From the NCBI RefSeq assembly GCF_030733265.1, contig NZ_JASHJI010000004.1, positions 62,001 through 126,000 of the forward strand: 64,000 bases of DNA, given 5' to 3'. Below, piece by piece: positions 54,232 to 64,000 of this stretch. Position numbers and translations under genes: made by a program. Origin of the DNA: Roseibium sp. MMSF_3412. GTDB taxonomy: Bacteria; Pseudomonadota; Alphaproteobacteria; Rhizobiales; Stappiaceae. Below the pieces are notes generated by a model. That model ran no database searches, was not told the origin of the DNA, and worked only from the letters and a program-made list of their open reading frames with translations. How positions within the stretch are numbered: the stretch's first letter is position 1; every line of letters starts with the position of its first letter.

Positions 54232-54470
54232 GAACCGCTCCAGCCAAATAACGTAGCGGAATATTCATTTCGTCAGATTAATCGCAGGTAAAAATTCCAA
54301 AATGGAAAAGGTGTTTCTATAAAAATTCAAAAAACATTTTGCCAATTCTGACAAGTTATACAATCATAAAAATACAGATCAAACATTAAACACTCTATTG
54401 TTGAAAGTTATTTTCAGAGTACTTTAAATTCGAACAAACAATATTATACGTTTATGACTCAAAATCAGAT
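54232..54470. other. AT-rich intergenic stretch between chemoreceptor and ATP synthase operon
   Basis: About 240 bases, strongly AT-rich from 54260 on, with no gene seen. It holds the chemoreceptor promoter at its left end and meets the atp terminator at its right end. Such AT-rich spots in GC-rich alphaproteobacteria often bind silencers like MucR or Ros, but no specific site can be named. Confidence 0.6.
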
Positions 54471-54498
54471 CAAAAAAAACGGCTCCGAGGAGCCGTTT
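54471..54498 (-). terminator. Terminator of the atpHAGDC operon
   Basis: AAACGGCTCC pairs with GGAGCCGTTT around a very short loop. Read on the minus strand, it is followed by a run of eight T residues, 29 bases after the atpC stop. Confidence 0.88.
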
Positions 54499-54526
54499 GA
54501 ATTTCTATCAAGCTGGCCAGCGGGTA

Positions 54527-54934
54527 TCAGACCTGCTTCAACGCCTCCGCGACGTCTTTCAGCCGGCGAAGCGTGCGGTCCGCCTTTTGCTGGGTCGCAT
54601 CGTCCTTTGCGTCTGCAACGTCTTCCTCGGCGTTCTTGATCGCCTGGTCGAGCTGCTCTCGGCTGATTTCCGCAACCGGCACGGCCTGTTCGGCAAGAAC
54701 GGTCAATCCGCCAGCTGACACATCGGCGAAACCGCCGCGCACAAAATACTCGTCCCAGGTTTCGCCATCGCCGCGAACCTTCAGGATGCCGGGCGCAATG
54801 CTGGACATGAAGGGACTGTGGTCCTTCAGAACACCAAACTCGCCTTCTGCACCGGGAACAACGACTTCCGCGACCTGTTCGGACAGGAGCTGGCGTTCCG
54901 GCGAGACCAACTCAAACTGGAAAAGTTCAGCCAT
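54527..54934 (-). CDS. atpC: ATP synthase F1 epsilon subunit
   Basis: A 135-residue central-stalk subunit. '[47 protein letters not shown]' is the family's beta-sandwich domain, and the C-terminal part holds the two helices that can inhibit ATP hydrolysis ('[22 protein letters not shown]'). It is last in the operon and separated from atpD by 96 bases containing two hairpins. A terminator follows. Confidence 0.95.
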   Translation of the reverse strand: MAELFQFELVSPERQLLSEQVAEVVVPGAEGEFGVLKDHSPFMSSIAPGILKVRGDGETWDEYFVRGGFADVSAGGLTVLAEQAVPVAEISREQLDQAIKNAEEDVADAKDDATQQKADRTLRRLKDVAEALKQV

Positions 54935-54963
54935 GTGGCGTCTTCCTTGTCAGTCACCTTCTC

Positions 54964-55017
54964 GGATGGCGAGGCCATCCTACTTGAACAAAACCGGACG
55001 CCCTGACAGGCGTCCGG
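54964..55017 (-). promoter_or_regulatory. Two hairpins between atpD and atpC
   Basis: GGATGGC-GAG-GCCATCC (54964-54980) and CCGGACGCC-CTGACA-GGCGTCCGG (54994-55017). On the minus strand the larger one is followed by TTTTGTT, so it resembles a weak internal terminator or an RNA-processing or stabilising element upstream of atpC. Confidence 0.55.
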
Positions 55018-55030
55018 ATCAATCTTGAAA

Positions 55031-56506
<1,476 letters not shown>

Positions 56507-56555
56507 TCACATCGCGCGGAAGAGTCGATCGACAAATGTTAGTAGTCCGGCAGTG

Positions 56556-56572
56556 TGCGCCCCTCGGGCGCA
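56556..56572. other. Small GC-rich hairpin between atpG and atpD
   Basis: TGCGCCC pairs with GGGCGCA around a 3-base loop, nine bases past the atpG stop on the minus strand. There is no T run. It may influence mRNA stability or processing. Confidence 0.45.
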
Positions 56573-56579
56573 TCCTGCT

Positions 56580-57464
56580 CTAGAGCGCCTCGGCGCCCGA
56601 GATAATTTCAATCAGTTCCGTCGTGATCTGCGCCTGACGCTGGCGGTTGTAGTTGATCGTCAGCTTGTCGATCATCTCCCCGGCGTTCCGGGTCGCGTTG
56701 TCCATTGCGGACATGCGCGCACCCTGCTCGGATGCAGCATTTTCCAGAAGCGCCCGGAAAATCTGTACGGAAATGTTGCGCGGCAGAAGATCTTCCAGGA
56801 TCTCCGTCTCGTCCGGCTCGTATTCGTAGACCGGATGCGCACCGTCGCTCTTACCATCCTCTTTGGCCTCGAAACTGGCCGGGATGAGCTGCTGCGCTGT
56901 CGGCTCCTGCGCGATCACCGACACGAATGTCGAGTAGAAGAGCGTGCAGACGTCGAACTCGCCGTCGGCGAACATGGCCAGAACCTTTTTGCCGATCTCA
57001 TCGGCATTGGCATAGCCCACATTCTTGACACTGCGCAGATCGACCGTCTCGATCACGTGCTGGCCGAGCTCCCGCTTCAGGGCATCGAAGCCTTTCTTGC
57101 CGACACAGATGATCTTGACGGTCTTGCCGTCGGCGATCAGGCTGCGCGCCTTTTCACGGGCCAGCTTGGCAATGTTGGTGTTGAAGCCACCGCACAGTCC
57201 GCGCTCGGCAGTCGCAACAAGCAGGAGATGCACCTGATCGTTGCCCGTGCCGGACATCAGCTTCGGAGCGTCGTCGCGACCCTCAAATGCTTCCGCGAGG
57301 TTGGCCAGCACCGCACCCATGCGTTCCGCATAGGGGCGCGCGGCCTCCGCAGCTTCCTGTGCACGACGCAGTTTCGCCGCGGCCACCATCTGCATGGCCT
57401 TGGTGATTTTCTGCGTCGCCTTAACGGAAGCGATGCGGTTTCGTAAGTCCTTCAGGCTCGGCAT
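56580..57464 (-). CDS. atpG: ATP synthase F1 gamma subunit
   Basis: The rotating central-stalk subunit, 294 residues. The N-terminus '[36 protein letters not shown]' and the C-terminus '[43 protein letters not shown]' form the coiled coil inserted into the alpha3-beta3 ring, and both are strongly conserved. It lies 33 bases after atpA. Confidence 0.97.
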   Translation of the reverse strand: MPSLKDLRNRIASVKATQKITKAMQMVAAAKLRRAQEAAEAARPYAERMGAVLANLAEAFEGRDDAPKLMSGTGNDQVHLLLVATAERGLCGGFNTNIAKLAREKARSLIADGKTVKIICVGKKGFDALKRELGQHVIETVDLRSVKNVGYANADEIGKKVLAMFADGEFDVCTLFYSTFVSVIAQEPTAQQLIPASFEAKEDGKSDGAHPVYEYEPDETEILEDLLPRNISVQIFRALLENAASEQGARMSAMDNATRNAGEMIDKLTINYNRQRQAQITTELIEIISGAEAL

Positions 57465-57497
57465 GGCCGCCCCTGCTCCTTATCCCGGCGTGTCGTC

Positions 57498-59027
57498 TTA
57501 AGCGAAGTTCTTGGCGAACGCGTCGATGGCAGCCTTCAGCTTGCCGGTCAGCTCGTCGTCAAGGGCCTTCTTTTCCCAGATGGCATCCAGAAGATCCGCA
57601 TGCTCACCACGGAGGAACAGCAACAGGCCTTCTTCGAAGTCCTTCACCCGATCGACACCGAAGCCGTCGAGATAACCGTTCACGCCGGCATAGATGACCG
57701 CGACCTGCTCCTGCGTTTTCAGCGGAGAGAACTGCGGCTGCTTCAGGAGTTCAGTCAGACGCGCACCACGGTTCAGCAGACGCTGGGTCGTGGCATCAAG
57801 GTCCGAACCGAACTGCGCGAAGGCAGCCATTTCACGGTACTGAGCAAGTTCACCCTTAATCGGGCCGGCAACCTGCTTCATCGCCTTGATCTGTGCGGAC
57901 GACCCCACGCGGGACACCGACAGACCGACGTTCACCGCCGGACGGATACCCTGGTAGAAGAGATCCGTTTCAAGGAAGATCTGACCGTCGGTGATCGAGA
58001 TCACGTTGGTCGGAATAAACGCGGACACGTCGTTGCCCTGGGTTTCAATGACCGGCAGTGCCGTCAGAGAGCCCTTGCCGTGCTCTTCGTTGAGCTTCGC
58101 CGCACGTTCCAGTAGACGGGAGTGCAGGTAGAAAACGTCGCCCGGGAATGCTTCACGTCCCGGCGGGCGGCGCAGAAGCAGGGACATCTGACGATAGGCA
58201 ACGGCCTGTTTGGTCAGATCGTCGTAGCCGATAACCGCGTGCATGGAGTTGTCGCGGAAGTACTCGCCCATCGCGCAGCCGGCGAACGGTGCCAGGAACT
58301 GCAGAGGCGCCGCGTCGGACGCGGTCGCGGCGATGACGATGGAGTATTCCAGAGCGCCGTTGTCTTCCAGAACCTTGACGAACTGGGCAACGGTGGAACG
58401 CTTCTGACCCACGGCAACGTAGATGCAGTAGAGCTTGGCATCTTCGTCGTCGCCTGAATGCAGAGGTTTCTGGTTCAGGAAGGTGTCGAGGATGATGGCG
58501 GTCTTGCCGGTCTGGCGGTCGCCGATCACAAGCTCACGCTGGCCACGGCCAACCGGGATCAGGGCGTCGATGGCCTTGAGGCCGGTGGACATCGGCTCAT
58601 GCACGGACTTGCGCGGCAGGATGCCCGGGGCCTTGACGTCGACGCGGCGCTTTTCGGTCGCCTCGATCGGGCCCTTGCCGTCGATCGGGTTGCCGAGCGG
58701 GTCGACAACGCGGCCGAGCAGACCCTTGCCAACCGGGACTTCCACGATGGCGCCGGTCCGCTTGACGGTGTCGCCTTCCTTGATGTCGCGGTCGGAACCG
58801 AACAGAACGACACCGACATTGTCTGATTCCAGGTTCAGGGCCATGCCCTTGATACCGCCCGGAAACTCGACCATTTCACCAGCCTGAACCTTGTCCAGAC
58901 CATAAACACGGGCGATACCGTCACCGACGGAGAGTACCTGACCAACTTCAGAAACTTCGGCTTCCTGGCCAAAGCTCTTGATCTGGTCCTTGAGGATTGC
59001 GGAGATTTCCGCGGCCCGAATATCCAT
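57498..59027 (-). CDS. atpA: ATP synthase F1 alpha subunit
   Basis: Non-catalytic nucleotide-binding subunit, 509 residues. P-loop GDRQTGKT (169-176), '[27 protein letters not shown]', and '[16 protein letters not shown]' with the arginine finger. All are typical of AtpA. Its ATG shares a base with the atpH stop codon (TGATG), so the two are translationally coupled. Confidence 0.98.
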   Translation of the reverse strand: MDIRAAEISAILKDQIKSFGQEAEVSEVGQVLSVGDGIARVYGLDKVQAGEMVEFPGGIKGMALNLESDNVGVVLFGSDRDIKEGDTVKRTGAIVEVPVGKGLLGRVVDPLGNPIDGKGPIEATEKRRVDVKAPGILPRKSVHEPMSTGLKAIDALIPVGRGQRELVIGDRQTGKTAIILDTFLNQKPLHSGDDEDAKLYCIYVAVGQKRSTVAQFVKVLEDNGALEYSIVIAATASDAAPLQFLAPFAGCAMGEYFRDNSMHAVIGYDDLTKQAVAYRQMSLLLRRPPGREAFPGDVFYLHSRLLERAAKLNEEHGKGSLTALPVIETQGNDVSAFIPTNVISITDGQIFLETDLFYQGIRPAVNVGLSVSRVGSSAQIKAMKQVAGPIKGELAQYREMAAFAQFGSDLDATTQRLLNRGARLTELLKQPQFSPLKTQEQVAVIYAGVNGYLDGFGVDRVKDFEEGLLLFLRGEHADLLDAIWEKKALDDELTGKLKAAIDAFAKNFA

Positions 59028-59587
59028 CAGCCGACCTCTTTCATCGCGAACTTGAGTGAATTGAGCTTGGTACGCAGGGACGTGTCGATCATGCGGGATC
59101 CGACCTTGACCACAAGGCCACCAATCAGAGCAGGATCAACCTTCGCTGCGAGATTTACGGTTTTGCCCGTGGAAGCCGACAGGGCTTCTTTCAGGGCAGC
59201 GACATGTTCGTCGGACAGAGCTGCTGCAGATGTGACTTCAGCAGTCTCTTCACCGCGCATTTCTGCAAGCAGGGCGCGGAAGGACTTGATCATGTCGGGG
59301 AGAACGAAGAGGCGCCTGTTGCGGGCCGCCAGCTTCACGAAATTTGCGGCAAGGCCGGAAATGCCCGCCTTGTCGAGAAGTGCCGTGAGCGCCGCAAGCT
59401 GCTCTTCAGCACTGAATGCCGGGCTCTTCACGAGACGGTCGAGATCTTCGCTTTCGGCAAGCATGCCTTCGAAAGCGGTCAGATCCCGTTCCACGTCAGC
59501 CGTAACGCCGTCACCCTCCGCGAGGTCGAGAAGGGCGGACGCATAACGCTGTGCCACGCCGGATACGAGAGATACGTTGTCAGTCAC
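59027..59587 (-). CDS. atpH: ATP synthase F1 delta subunit
   Basis: The peripheral-stalk subunit at the top of F1, 186 residues. '[14 protein letters not shown]' at the N-terminus, '[46 protein letters not shown]' in the middle and '[29 protein letters not shown]' at the end are typical. GTG at 59587 appears to be the start. It is first in the operon; the F0 genes (atpB, E, F) are elsewhere, as is usual in alphaproteobacteria. Confidence 0.95.
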   Translation of the reverse strand: MTDNVSLVSGVAQRYASALLDLAEGDGVTADVERDLTAFEGMLAESEDLDRLVKSPAFSAEEQLAALTALLDKAGISGLAANFVKLAARNRRLFVLPDMIKSFRALLAEMRGEETAEVTSAAALSDEHVAALKEALSASTGKTVNLAAKVDPALIGGLVVKVGSRMIDTSLRTKLNSLKFAMKEVG

Positions 59588-59936
59588 CAGGTCCGTGCTC
59601 TCTGACGTTTTTCAAGCCCGCTAAGCGGCAAGCGCTCACAAGGCATTGAAAATAATGAAAGATTTCGAGGTCAGAAGGTGTGACGGTTAAACCGTTCCCC
59701 CAAAGCCGCGCCTCAATTAGCACAGGGTTTGTCAGTGTGCAACTTCGCCAAAAGACTGTTTTTACCGAATCTTCGGTGTTTTTTACTGCAGGGCGGAAAA
59801 AAGTGGTTCGAACCGGGCACGACGGACATCGAACTTTGGTTGAATGCGGCCCAAATCCACAAGCTGCAACGACACAGAACCACCACCGCCCAGCACGGTG
59901 ACAAAGCGCGGATCTGAACGGTTCGGGACCGCCCAA
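59588..59936. promoter_or_regulatory. Upstream region of the atpH operon
   Basis: About 349 bases between priA and atpH (same strand), with no gene that I believe. It should hold the atp promoter. A perfect 6-1-6 inverted repeat ACGGTT-A-AACCGT lies at 59683-59695, about 100 bases before the start codon. No clear -35/-10 pair is visible. Confidence 0.5.
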
Positions 59937-62132
59937 TCAGAGAAAGTGCTGCGGATCTATATCCACCTGGACACGCAGGCCCCTGGTCGGCTTCGGCCCC
60001 GACGCAAGCCAGCGGCGCAGATAGGACTGAAGATCGAACTGGCGCGGCGCCATTGTCAGCAGGCGGTAGCGGTGGCGGCCGCGCACCATCGCAAGGGCCG
60101 CTTCCGCCGGGCCCAGCAGGCCGACTGCCTCGTCCGGCGGTGCGGCACACGCGAGCGCACGGGCATAGCCTTCCGCAAACGCTTTGTCCGGTCCCGAGAT
60201 GACAATCGCAGCCAGGCGGCCGAAGGGAGGCAGACCCGACACCCGCCGCGATTCGATTTCGGCCTGATAAAACGCCGCCTTGTCACCGCCATAGAGCGCC
60301 TTGATGACGGGATGCTCCGCATTATAGGTCTGCAGAAGCCCAACGCCGCCGCCTGTCATGCGCCCCGCCCGGCCGGTGACCTGCGCCAATAACTGGAACG
60401 TCTTTTCAGCCGCGCGGGGATCGCCATGCGCGAGGCCGAGATCGGCGTCGATGACACCAACGAGTTTCATCTTCGGGAAATTGTGCCCCTTGGCGACGAG
60501 CTGGGTTCCGATGACAATGTCGGCTTCGCCTTCCTCCACCAGCTTCATTTCCCGCTTAAGCCGTTCCGGCCCTCCGGCAAGATCGGAGGACAAGACCAGG
60601 GTACGCGCCTGGGGAAACAGGTCCGACACTTCCTCGGCGATCCTCTCGACGCCGGGACCGCAGGCGACAAGACTGTCCGTCTGGCCGCAGGAAGGACAGC
60701 TCTGCGGGACCGGTTCGGTGTGACCGCAGTGATGACAGACGAGTTTCTTTTGGAACCGGTGCTCGACCAGCCAGGCGCTGCAATGGGCACACTGAAAGCG
60801 ATGCCCGCAGGTGCGGCATAACGTCAGGGGCGCATATCCGCGCCGGTTGAGAAAGAGCAGCGACTGGTCTCCGGCGGCGAAGGTATCCTTGATCGCGTGC
60901 ACCAGCTGGGGCGCGAGCCACTTGCCGCGCTCGGGACCGTCGAGCCGCATGTCGATGGCTTTCAGGTCCGGCAGCGCCGCCCCGGACGCCCGCTCGGGAA
61001 GATCATAAAGCGTATAGCGGCCCGAATCGGCGTTCACCCGGCTTTCAACCGATGGCGTCGCGGAGGCAAGAACAACCGGAAAACCGGAAATGTGACCACG
61101 GACAACCGCCATGTCCCTTGCGCTGTATGGCACCCGGTCATCCTGCTTGAACGCGGCATCGTGTTCCTCGTCCACGATGATCAGGCCCAGCTCGCGGAAG
61201 GGCAGAAACAGGGACGAGCGCGCGCCGATCACCACCCGGATGTCGCCGGAGGCCACACCGCGCCAGACGCGGGCGCGGTTTTTCGGCGTGATCTCCGAGT
61301 GCCATTCGGCCGGATAGACGCCGAAGCGCTGTTCGAACCTGCGCAGGAACTGTTCCGTCAAGGCGATTTCCGGCAGCAGCACCAGGGCCTGCCGGTCGCG
61401 GCGGATCGCTTCGGCAATTGCCTCGAAATAAACCTCCGTCTTGCCGGACCCCGTGACCCCGTCGATCAGCGACACGCCTGCGCCCTTGTCGAAGCTTGCA
61501 ATCAGGCCTTCGGCCGCGGCCGTTTGTGCCGGGGTCAGCGCCTTCTGCGCAAAATCCAGTTGCGGCCGGGGCGGCGGTGGCGCGGCGGGCATGGAGACAA
61601 CTTCAAGCACGTTCTGCTGGATCAGCCCGTCGATCACGGAGGGCGACACCCCGGCAGCGTGAGCAAGACCGCTTTTGGTCCAGGCAAAGCCGTCTTCCAT
61701 GGTCCCCAGCACCCGCCGGCGCGCGGCCGTTTGCCGGTCGGGCTCGGCGCCTTCGATCCGGCGCACCCCGGGGACCGGCGCTTCCGGCTCCAGTGCTTCT
61801 TCGGATCGCAGCACCATGCGCAGAACCATGCCGGGCGCACCGAGTGTCCAGTTCGCCACCCAGTCGACAAACCGGCGCAGGTCCTCATCCAGCGGCAGCG
61901 TGGTGTCATAGACACGGGTGATGCTTTTCAGCTTCTTCGGATTGATTGCCGCGTCCGGTTCCCCGTCCCAGACCGCGCCGATGACTTCGCGGGGGCCGAG
62001 CGGCACCTTGACGATCGTTCCGGGAACGACGGTTTTTCCGGGCGGCACCTTATAGGTATAGGCCACCGGGACCGCGACCGGCACAAGCACGCTGGCAATC
62101 GTTTCCTCAAAATCTGGATCGTCAAACAGCAC
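59937..62132 (-). CDS. priA: Primosomal protein N' (replication restart helicase PriA)
   Basis: DNA helicase that restarts stalled forks, 731 residues. N-terminal 3'-end-binding domain ('VLVPVAVPVAYTYKVPPG'), P-loop GVTGSGKT (225-232), 'IVDEEHDAAFKQDDRVPYSARDMAVVR' with the DEEH box, and the zinc-binding cysteine clusters 'CRTCGHRFQCAHCSAWL' and 'CHHCG...CPSCG'. 'RAGRMTGGGVGLLQT' is helicase motif VI-like. The PriA-atpHAGDC order on one strand with fsa divergent is common in this group. Confidence 0.96.
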   Translation of the reverse strand: MLFDDPDFEETIASVLVPVAVPVAYTYKVPPGKTVVPGTIVKVPLGPREVIGAVWDGEPDAAINPKKLKSITRVYDTTLPLDEDLRRFVDWVANWTLGAPGMVLRMVLRSEEALEPEAPVPGVRRIEGAEPDRQTAARRRVLGTMEDGFAWTKSGLAHAAGVSPSVIDGLIQQNVLEVVSMPAAPPPPRPQLDFAQKALTPAQTAAAEGLIASFDKGAGVSLIDGVTGSGKTEVYFEAIAEAIRRDRQALVLLPEIALTEQFLRRFEQRFGVYPAEWHSEITPKNRARVWRGVASGDIRVVIGARSSLFLPFRELGLIIVDEEHDAAFKQDDRVPYSARDMAVVRGHISGFPVVLASATPSVESRVNADSGRYTLYDLPERASGAALPDLKAIDMRLDGPERGKWLAPQLVHAIKDTFAAGDQSLLFLNRRGYAPLTLCRTCGHRFQCAHCSAWLVEHRFQKKLVCHHCGHTEPVPQSCPSCGQTDSLVACGPGVERIAEEVSDLFPQARTLVLSSDLAGGPERLKREMKLVEEGEADIVIGTQLVAKGHNFPKMKLVGVIDADLGLAHGDPRAAEKTFQLLAQVTGRAGRMTGGGVGLLQTYNAEHPVIKALYGGDKAAFYQAEIESRRVSGLPPFGRLAAIVISGPDKAFAEGYARALACAAPPDEAVGLLGPAEAALAMVRGRHRYRLLTMAPRQFDLQSYLRRWLASGPKPTRGLRVQVDIDPQHFL

Positions 62133-62409
62133 GAGAATTCAGGTCCGCAGCTTGTCGGGTCGGGCAGGCACCCGAAGGTGTCTCACCAGTAGGGGCAGTC
62201 GCGAACGTTCGCGCCAGAACGGGCCGGGATCAAGGGCTGACATTTTTGAGGTACGTACCACAAAAAAATCTTCCACCGGAGAATCAGGGGTTCTTCTTGT
62301 CATCATCCTAGGGTAAAGAGAGCGCGTCCGATTATGCAAATCGCCTTGCGGCGAACGCAGGCGTGCCACTCCGGCGACCGCACCAGCGCTTCACAGGGAG
62401 CTACCAGAC

Positions 62410-63063
62410 ATGAAATTTTTCGTCGACACGGCCGACACCGCCGTCATCAAGGAACTGGAATCCACCGGCCTTCTCGACGGTGTAACAACCAATCCTTCGC
62501 TCATCGCCAAGTCGGGCCGTGATTTCAAGGAAGTGATTGCCGAGATCTGCGAAATTACCGGCGGAGACGTTTCCGCTGAAGTCGCCGCGACCGAATTCGA
62601 TCAGATGATCAAGGAAGCGCATGTGCTGCGGGCGATTGCCGACAATGTCGTCATCAAGCTGCCGCTGACCTTCGACGGGCTGAAGGCCTGCAAGCAACTG
62701 ACCGAGGAAGGCACCAAGACCAATGTCACGCTGTGCTTCTCCGCGAACCAGGCCCTGCTCGCGGCCAAGGCCGGCGCCACCTACATTTCCCCGTTCATCG
62801 GCCGTCTCGACGACATGAACATCGACGGGCTGGAACTGATCCGCGAAATCCGCGTGATCTACGACAATTACGGCTTCGACACGGAAATCCTGGCTGCTTC
62901 GATCCGCACGCCCAACCACGTCAAGGAATGCGCAATCATCGGTGCGGATGTCGCCACCGTTCCGCCCGCGACCCTGAAGACCCTCGTCAAGCACCCGCTG
63001 ACGGACAAGGGCCTGGATGCGTTCCTCGCTGACTGGGCCAAGACGGGTCAGAGCATCCTCTGA
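62410..63063 (+). CDS. fsa: Fructose-6-phosphate aldolase/transaldolase-like protein
   Basis: A 217-residue short transaldolase-family protein. '[36 protein letters not shown]' is the family N-terminus, and the Schiff-base lysine is Lys83 in NVVIKLPLT. '[27 protein letters not shown]' and '[12 protein letters not shown]' are also typical. Members act as fructose-6-phosphate (dihydroxyacetone) aldolases or small transaldolases; the sequence alone does not decide. GGGAGC lies about nine bases upstream. It is divergent from priA with 277 bases between, in which I recognise no gene. Confidence 0.94.
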   Translation: MKFFVDTADTAVIKELESTGLLDGVTTNPSLIAKSGRDFKEVIAEICEITGGDVSAEVAATEFDQMIKEAHVLRAIADNVVIKLPLTFDGLKACKQLTEEGTKTNVTLCFSANQALLAAKAGATYISPFIGRLDDMNIDGLELIREIRVIYDNYGFDTEILAASIRTPNHVKECAIIGADVATVPPATLKTLVKHPLTDKGLDAFLADWAKTGQSIL

Positions 63064-63090
63064 CGTCTCACTCAAACAAACATTCGCAAG

Positions 63091-63119
63091 CGGCCCGGGT
63101 TTCCGGGCCGTTTGTTTTT
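63091..63119 (+). terminator. Rho-independent terminator of fsa
   Basis: CGGCCCGG pairs with CCGGGCCG around a 4-base loop, followed by TTTGTTTTT. Confidence 0.9.
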
Positions 63120-63210
63120 GGGCCAACGGGTGCGAAACTTGATCGCGCCATGCGCCACGCCTACGCTTCCTTCAGTCTCGCTCGGACTTACTGATTAAAG
63201 GAATGCGCAG

Positions 63211-63855
63211 ATGGCGGAAGACGACAAGGGCAAGGCGCTTCTGGAAAACGCATACAGGCTGTCGACGCCGGAAGACAACAAGGCCTATTACCGCGAATTC
63301 GCCGAGACCTATGACGGTGATTTCGCCGAGGCGCTCGGGTTTGTCTATCCGGAGACAATCGCACGGATCTATGCGGAAAAGGCCGGATCTGAGGATGTCC
63401 CCGTCGCGGATATAGGCTGTGGCACCGGTCTTGTCGCCGAGGCGCTCGGCCTGCCGGCAGCCCAGGTCCACGGGATGGATATCTCCGCGGAGATGCTGGA
63501 ACGCGCAACGGCGAAAGCGCTTTACGGGCGCACCTTCGAGATTGATCTCACGGGCGATCTCGCACCGATCAGCAATGGTTACGGCGCTGTCCTTTCCTCT
63601 GGCGCGTTTACACACGGGCATCTTGGTCCGGACGTATTGGTCAGCCTGCTTTCGATTGCCCGCAGCGGCGCGTTGTTCGTCATCGGCGTCAACCGGGCGC
63701 ATTACGGCGACCACGGCTTCGACGCGGCGCTCGCCGGACTGGCGAAAGAAGGCCGGATAACGAAACCCGAGGTCGACGAAATCCGGATGTATTCAAAGGA
63801 AGGCCACGATCATTCGGCGGACATCGCCTTCGCGGTGAGTTTCAGAAGGCTCTGA
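63211..63855 (+). CDS. SAM-dependent methyltransferase (class I)
   Basis: A 214-residue methyltransferase. The SAM-binding motif I 'VADIGCGTGLVAEALG' (about 64-79) and 'VHGMDISAEMLERA' (about 86-99) are clear, and a helical N-terminal cap precedes them ('DNKAYYREFAETYDGDF', common in small-molecule methyltransferases). Substrate unknown. The start ATG at 63211 has an AAAGGAA site nearby. It stands alone after the fsa terminator. Confidence 0.85.
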   Translation: MAEDDKGKALLENAYRLSTPEDNKAYYREFAETYDGDFAEALGFVYPETIARIYAEKAGSEDVPVADIGCGTGLVAEALGLPAAQVHGMDISAEMLERATAKALYGRTFEIDLTGDLAPISNGYGAVLSSGAFTHGHLGPDVLVSLLSIARSGALFVIGVNRAHYGDHGFDAALAGLAKEGRITKPEVDEIRMYSKEGHDHSADIAFAVSFRRL

Positions 63856-63891
63856 ACCGCGCGAATTCCATGCACTCTTCACGCTGAATGG

Positions 63892-64000
63892 CTATTTGAA
63901 GGCTTCGCTTTCCCGCGGCGAAAGGTCTTCACCGCGATCGTCCGCCGGTCTGAGCCCCCGGATCGCAGACCTTGCCTGCCGGGTCCATTCCACGAAGGGA
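63892..64000 (-). CDS. C-terminal end of an unidentified minus-strand gene
   Basis: A frame of about 35 codons enters from the right edge and stops at 63892-63894 (TAG on the minus strand). The visible end reads ...WTRQARSAIRGLRPADD... and ends RESEAFK. It is hydrophilic and lacks internal stops, with typical third-position GC, but it is too short to name. It could still be chance. Confidence 0.4.
   Translation of the reverse strand, partial: PFVEWTRQARSAIRGLRPADDRGEDLSPRESEAFK

Noticed and set aside
62139-62369. A 76-codon minus-strand frame upstream of priA
   Set aside because: No ribosome-binding site, Arg-rich low-complexity product, and it sits in the priA/fsa promoter region.

Overview
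This is about 64 kb of GC-rich chromosomal DNA from an alphaproteobacterium, most likely a Hyphomicrobiales (Rhizobiales) member of the Stappiaceae/Roseibium type. The evidence is gene content and order. Blocks aroA-cmk-rpsA, sppA-ihfB-lapA, trxA-addA-addB-murU-tsaE/amgK-divL-ahcY, ptsH-EIIA(Man)-hprK-chvG-chvI-pckA and fsa/priA/atpHAGDC are housekeeping blocks that I recall as typical of rhizobial chromosomes. The genus is inference, not something the sequence proves. No rRNA, tRNA, CRISPR array, insertion sequence or prophage was seen.

Layout. 1-2.9 kb: end of aroA, cmk and ribosomal protein S1. 3.1-5.1 kb: a secreted DUF3616-type protein and an EamA transporter. 5.2-12.9 kb: the most distinctive accessory locus. 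A minus-strand operon (mtnK, mtnA, a SorC-type regulator, a fuculose-phosphate-type class II aldolase) faces a plus-strand sugar ABC importer (ATPase, permease, binding protein) across a control region with a perfect inverted repeat. 13.1-16.2 kb: an FKBP prolyl isomerase, an MFS transporter and an SLC13-like transporter. 16.4-19.3 kb: sppA, ihfB, lapA-like, an ornithine cyclodeaminase-like gene and a possible 30-residue membrane peptide. 19.5-34.6 kb, minus strand: TRIC-type channel, grpE, trxA, addAB, the MurNAc-recycling pair murU and tsaE-amgK fusion, the pseudokinase-like cell-cycle sensor divL, and ahcY.

34.8-42.1 kb: cfa, the regulatory PTS proteins HPr and EIIA(Man), a short HprK, the ChvG/ChvI envelope two-component system, and divergent pckA. 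42.3-46.1 kb: a molybdenum-cofactor accessory cluster (split XdhC, with a LysE exporter between the halves, then a MoeA-like/MocA-like fusion) and a tiny GcrA-C-terminus-like zinc protein. 46.4-54.2 kb: two tandem GAF-PAS-GGDEF diguanylate cyclases and a convergent chemoreceptor. 54.5-62.1 kb, minus strand: the F1 ATP synthase operon atpHAGDC and priA. 62.4-64 kb: fsa, a methyltransferase and the end of an unidentified gene.

How it fits together. The 5.2-12.9 kb locus reads as import and breakdown of 5-methylthioribose or 5-deoxyribose: kinase, isomerase, then an aldolase giving DHAP plus a two-carbon aldehyde (the 'DHAP shunt'), rather than the classical methionine salvage pathway. Elsewhere SAM by-products are also handled: Cfa makes S-adenosylhomocysteine and the adjacent AhcY removes it. 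The ChvGI/HprK/HPr/EIIA block next to pckA couples envelope and carbon signals to gluconeogenesis. Many start codons were moved inward from the longest open frame on the basis of ribosome-binding sites and family length.
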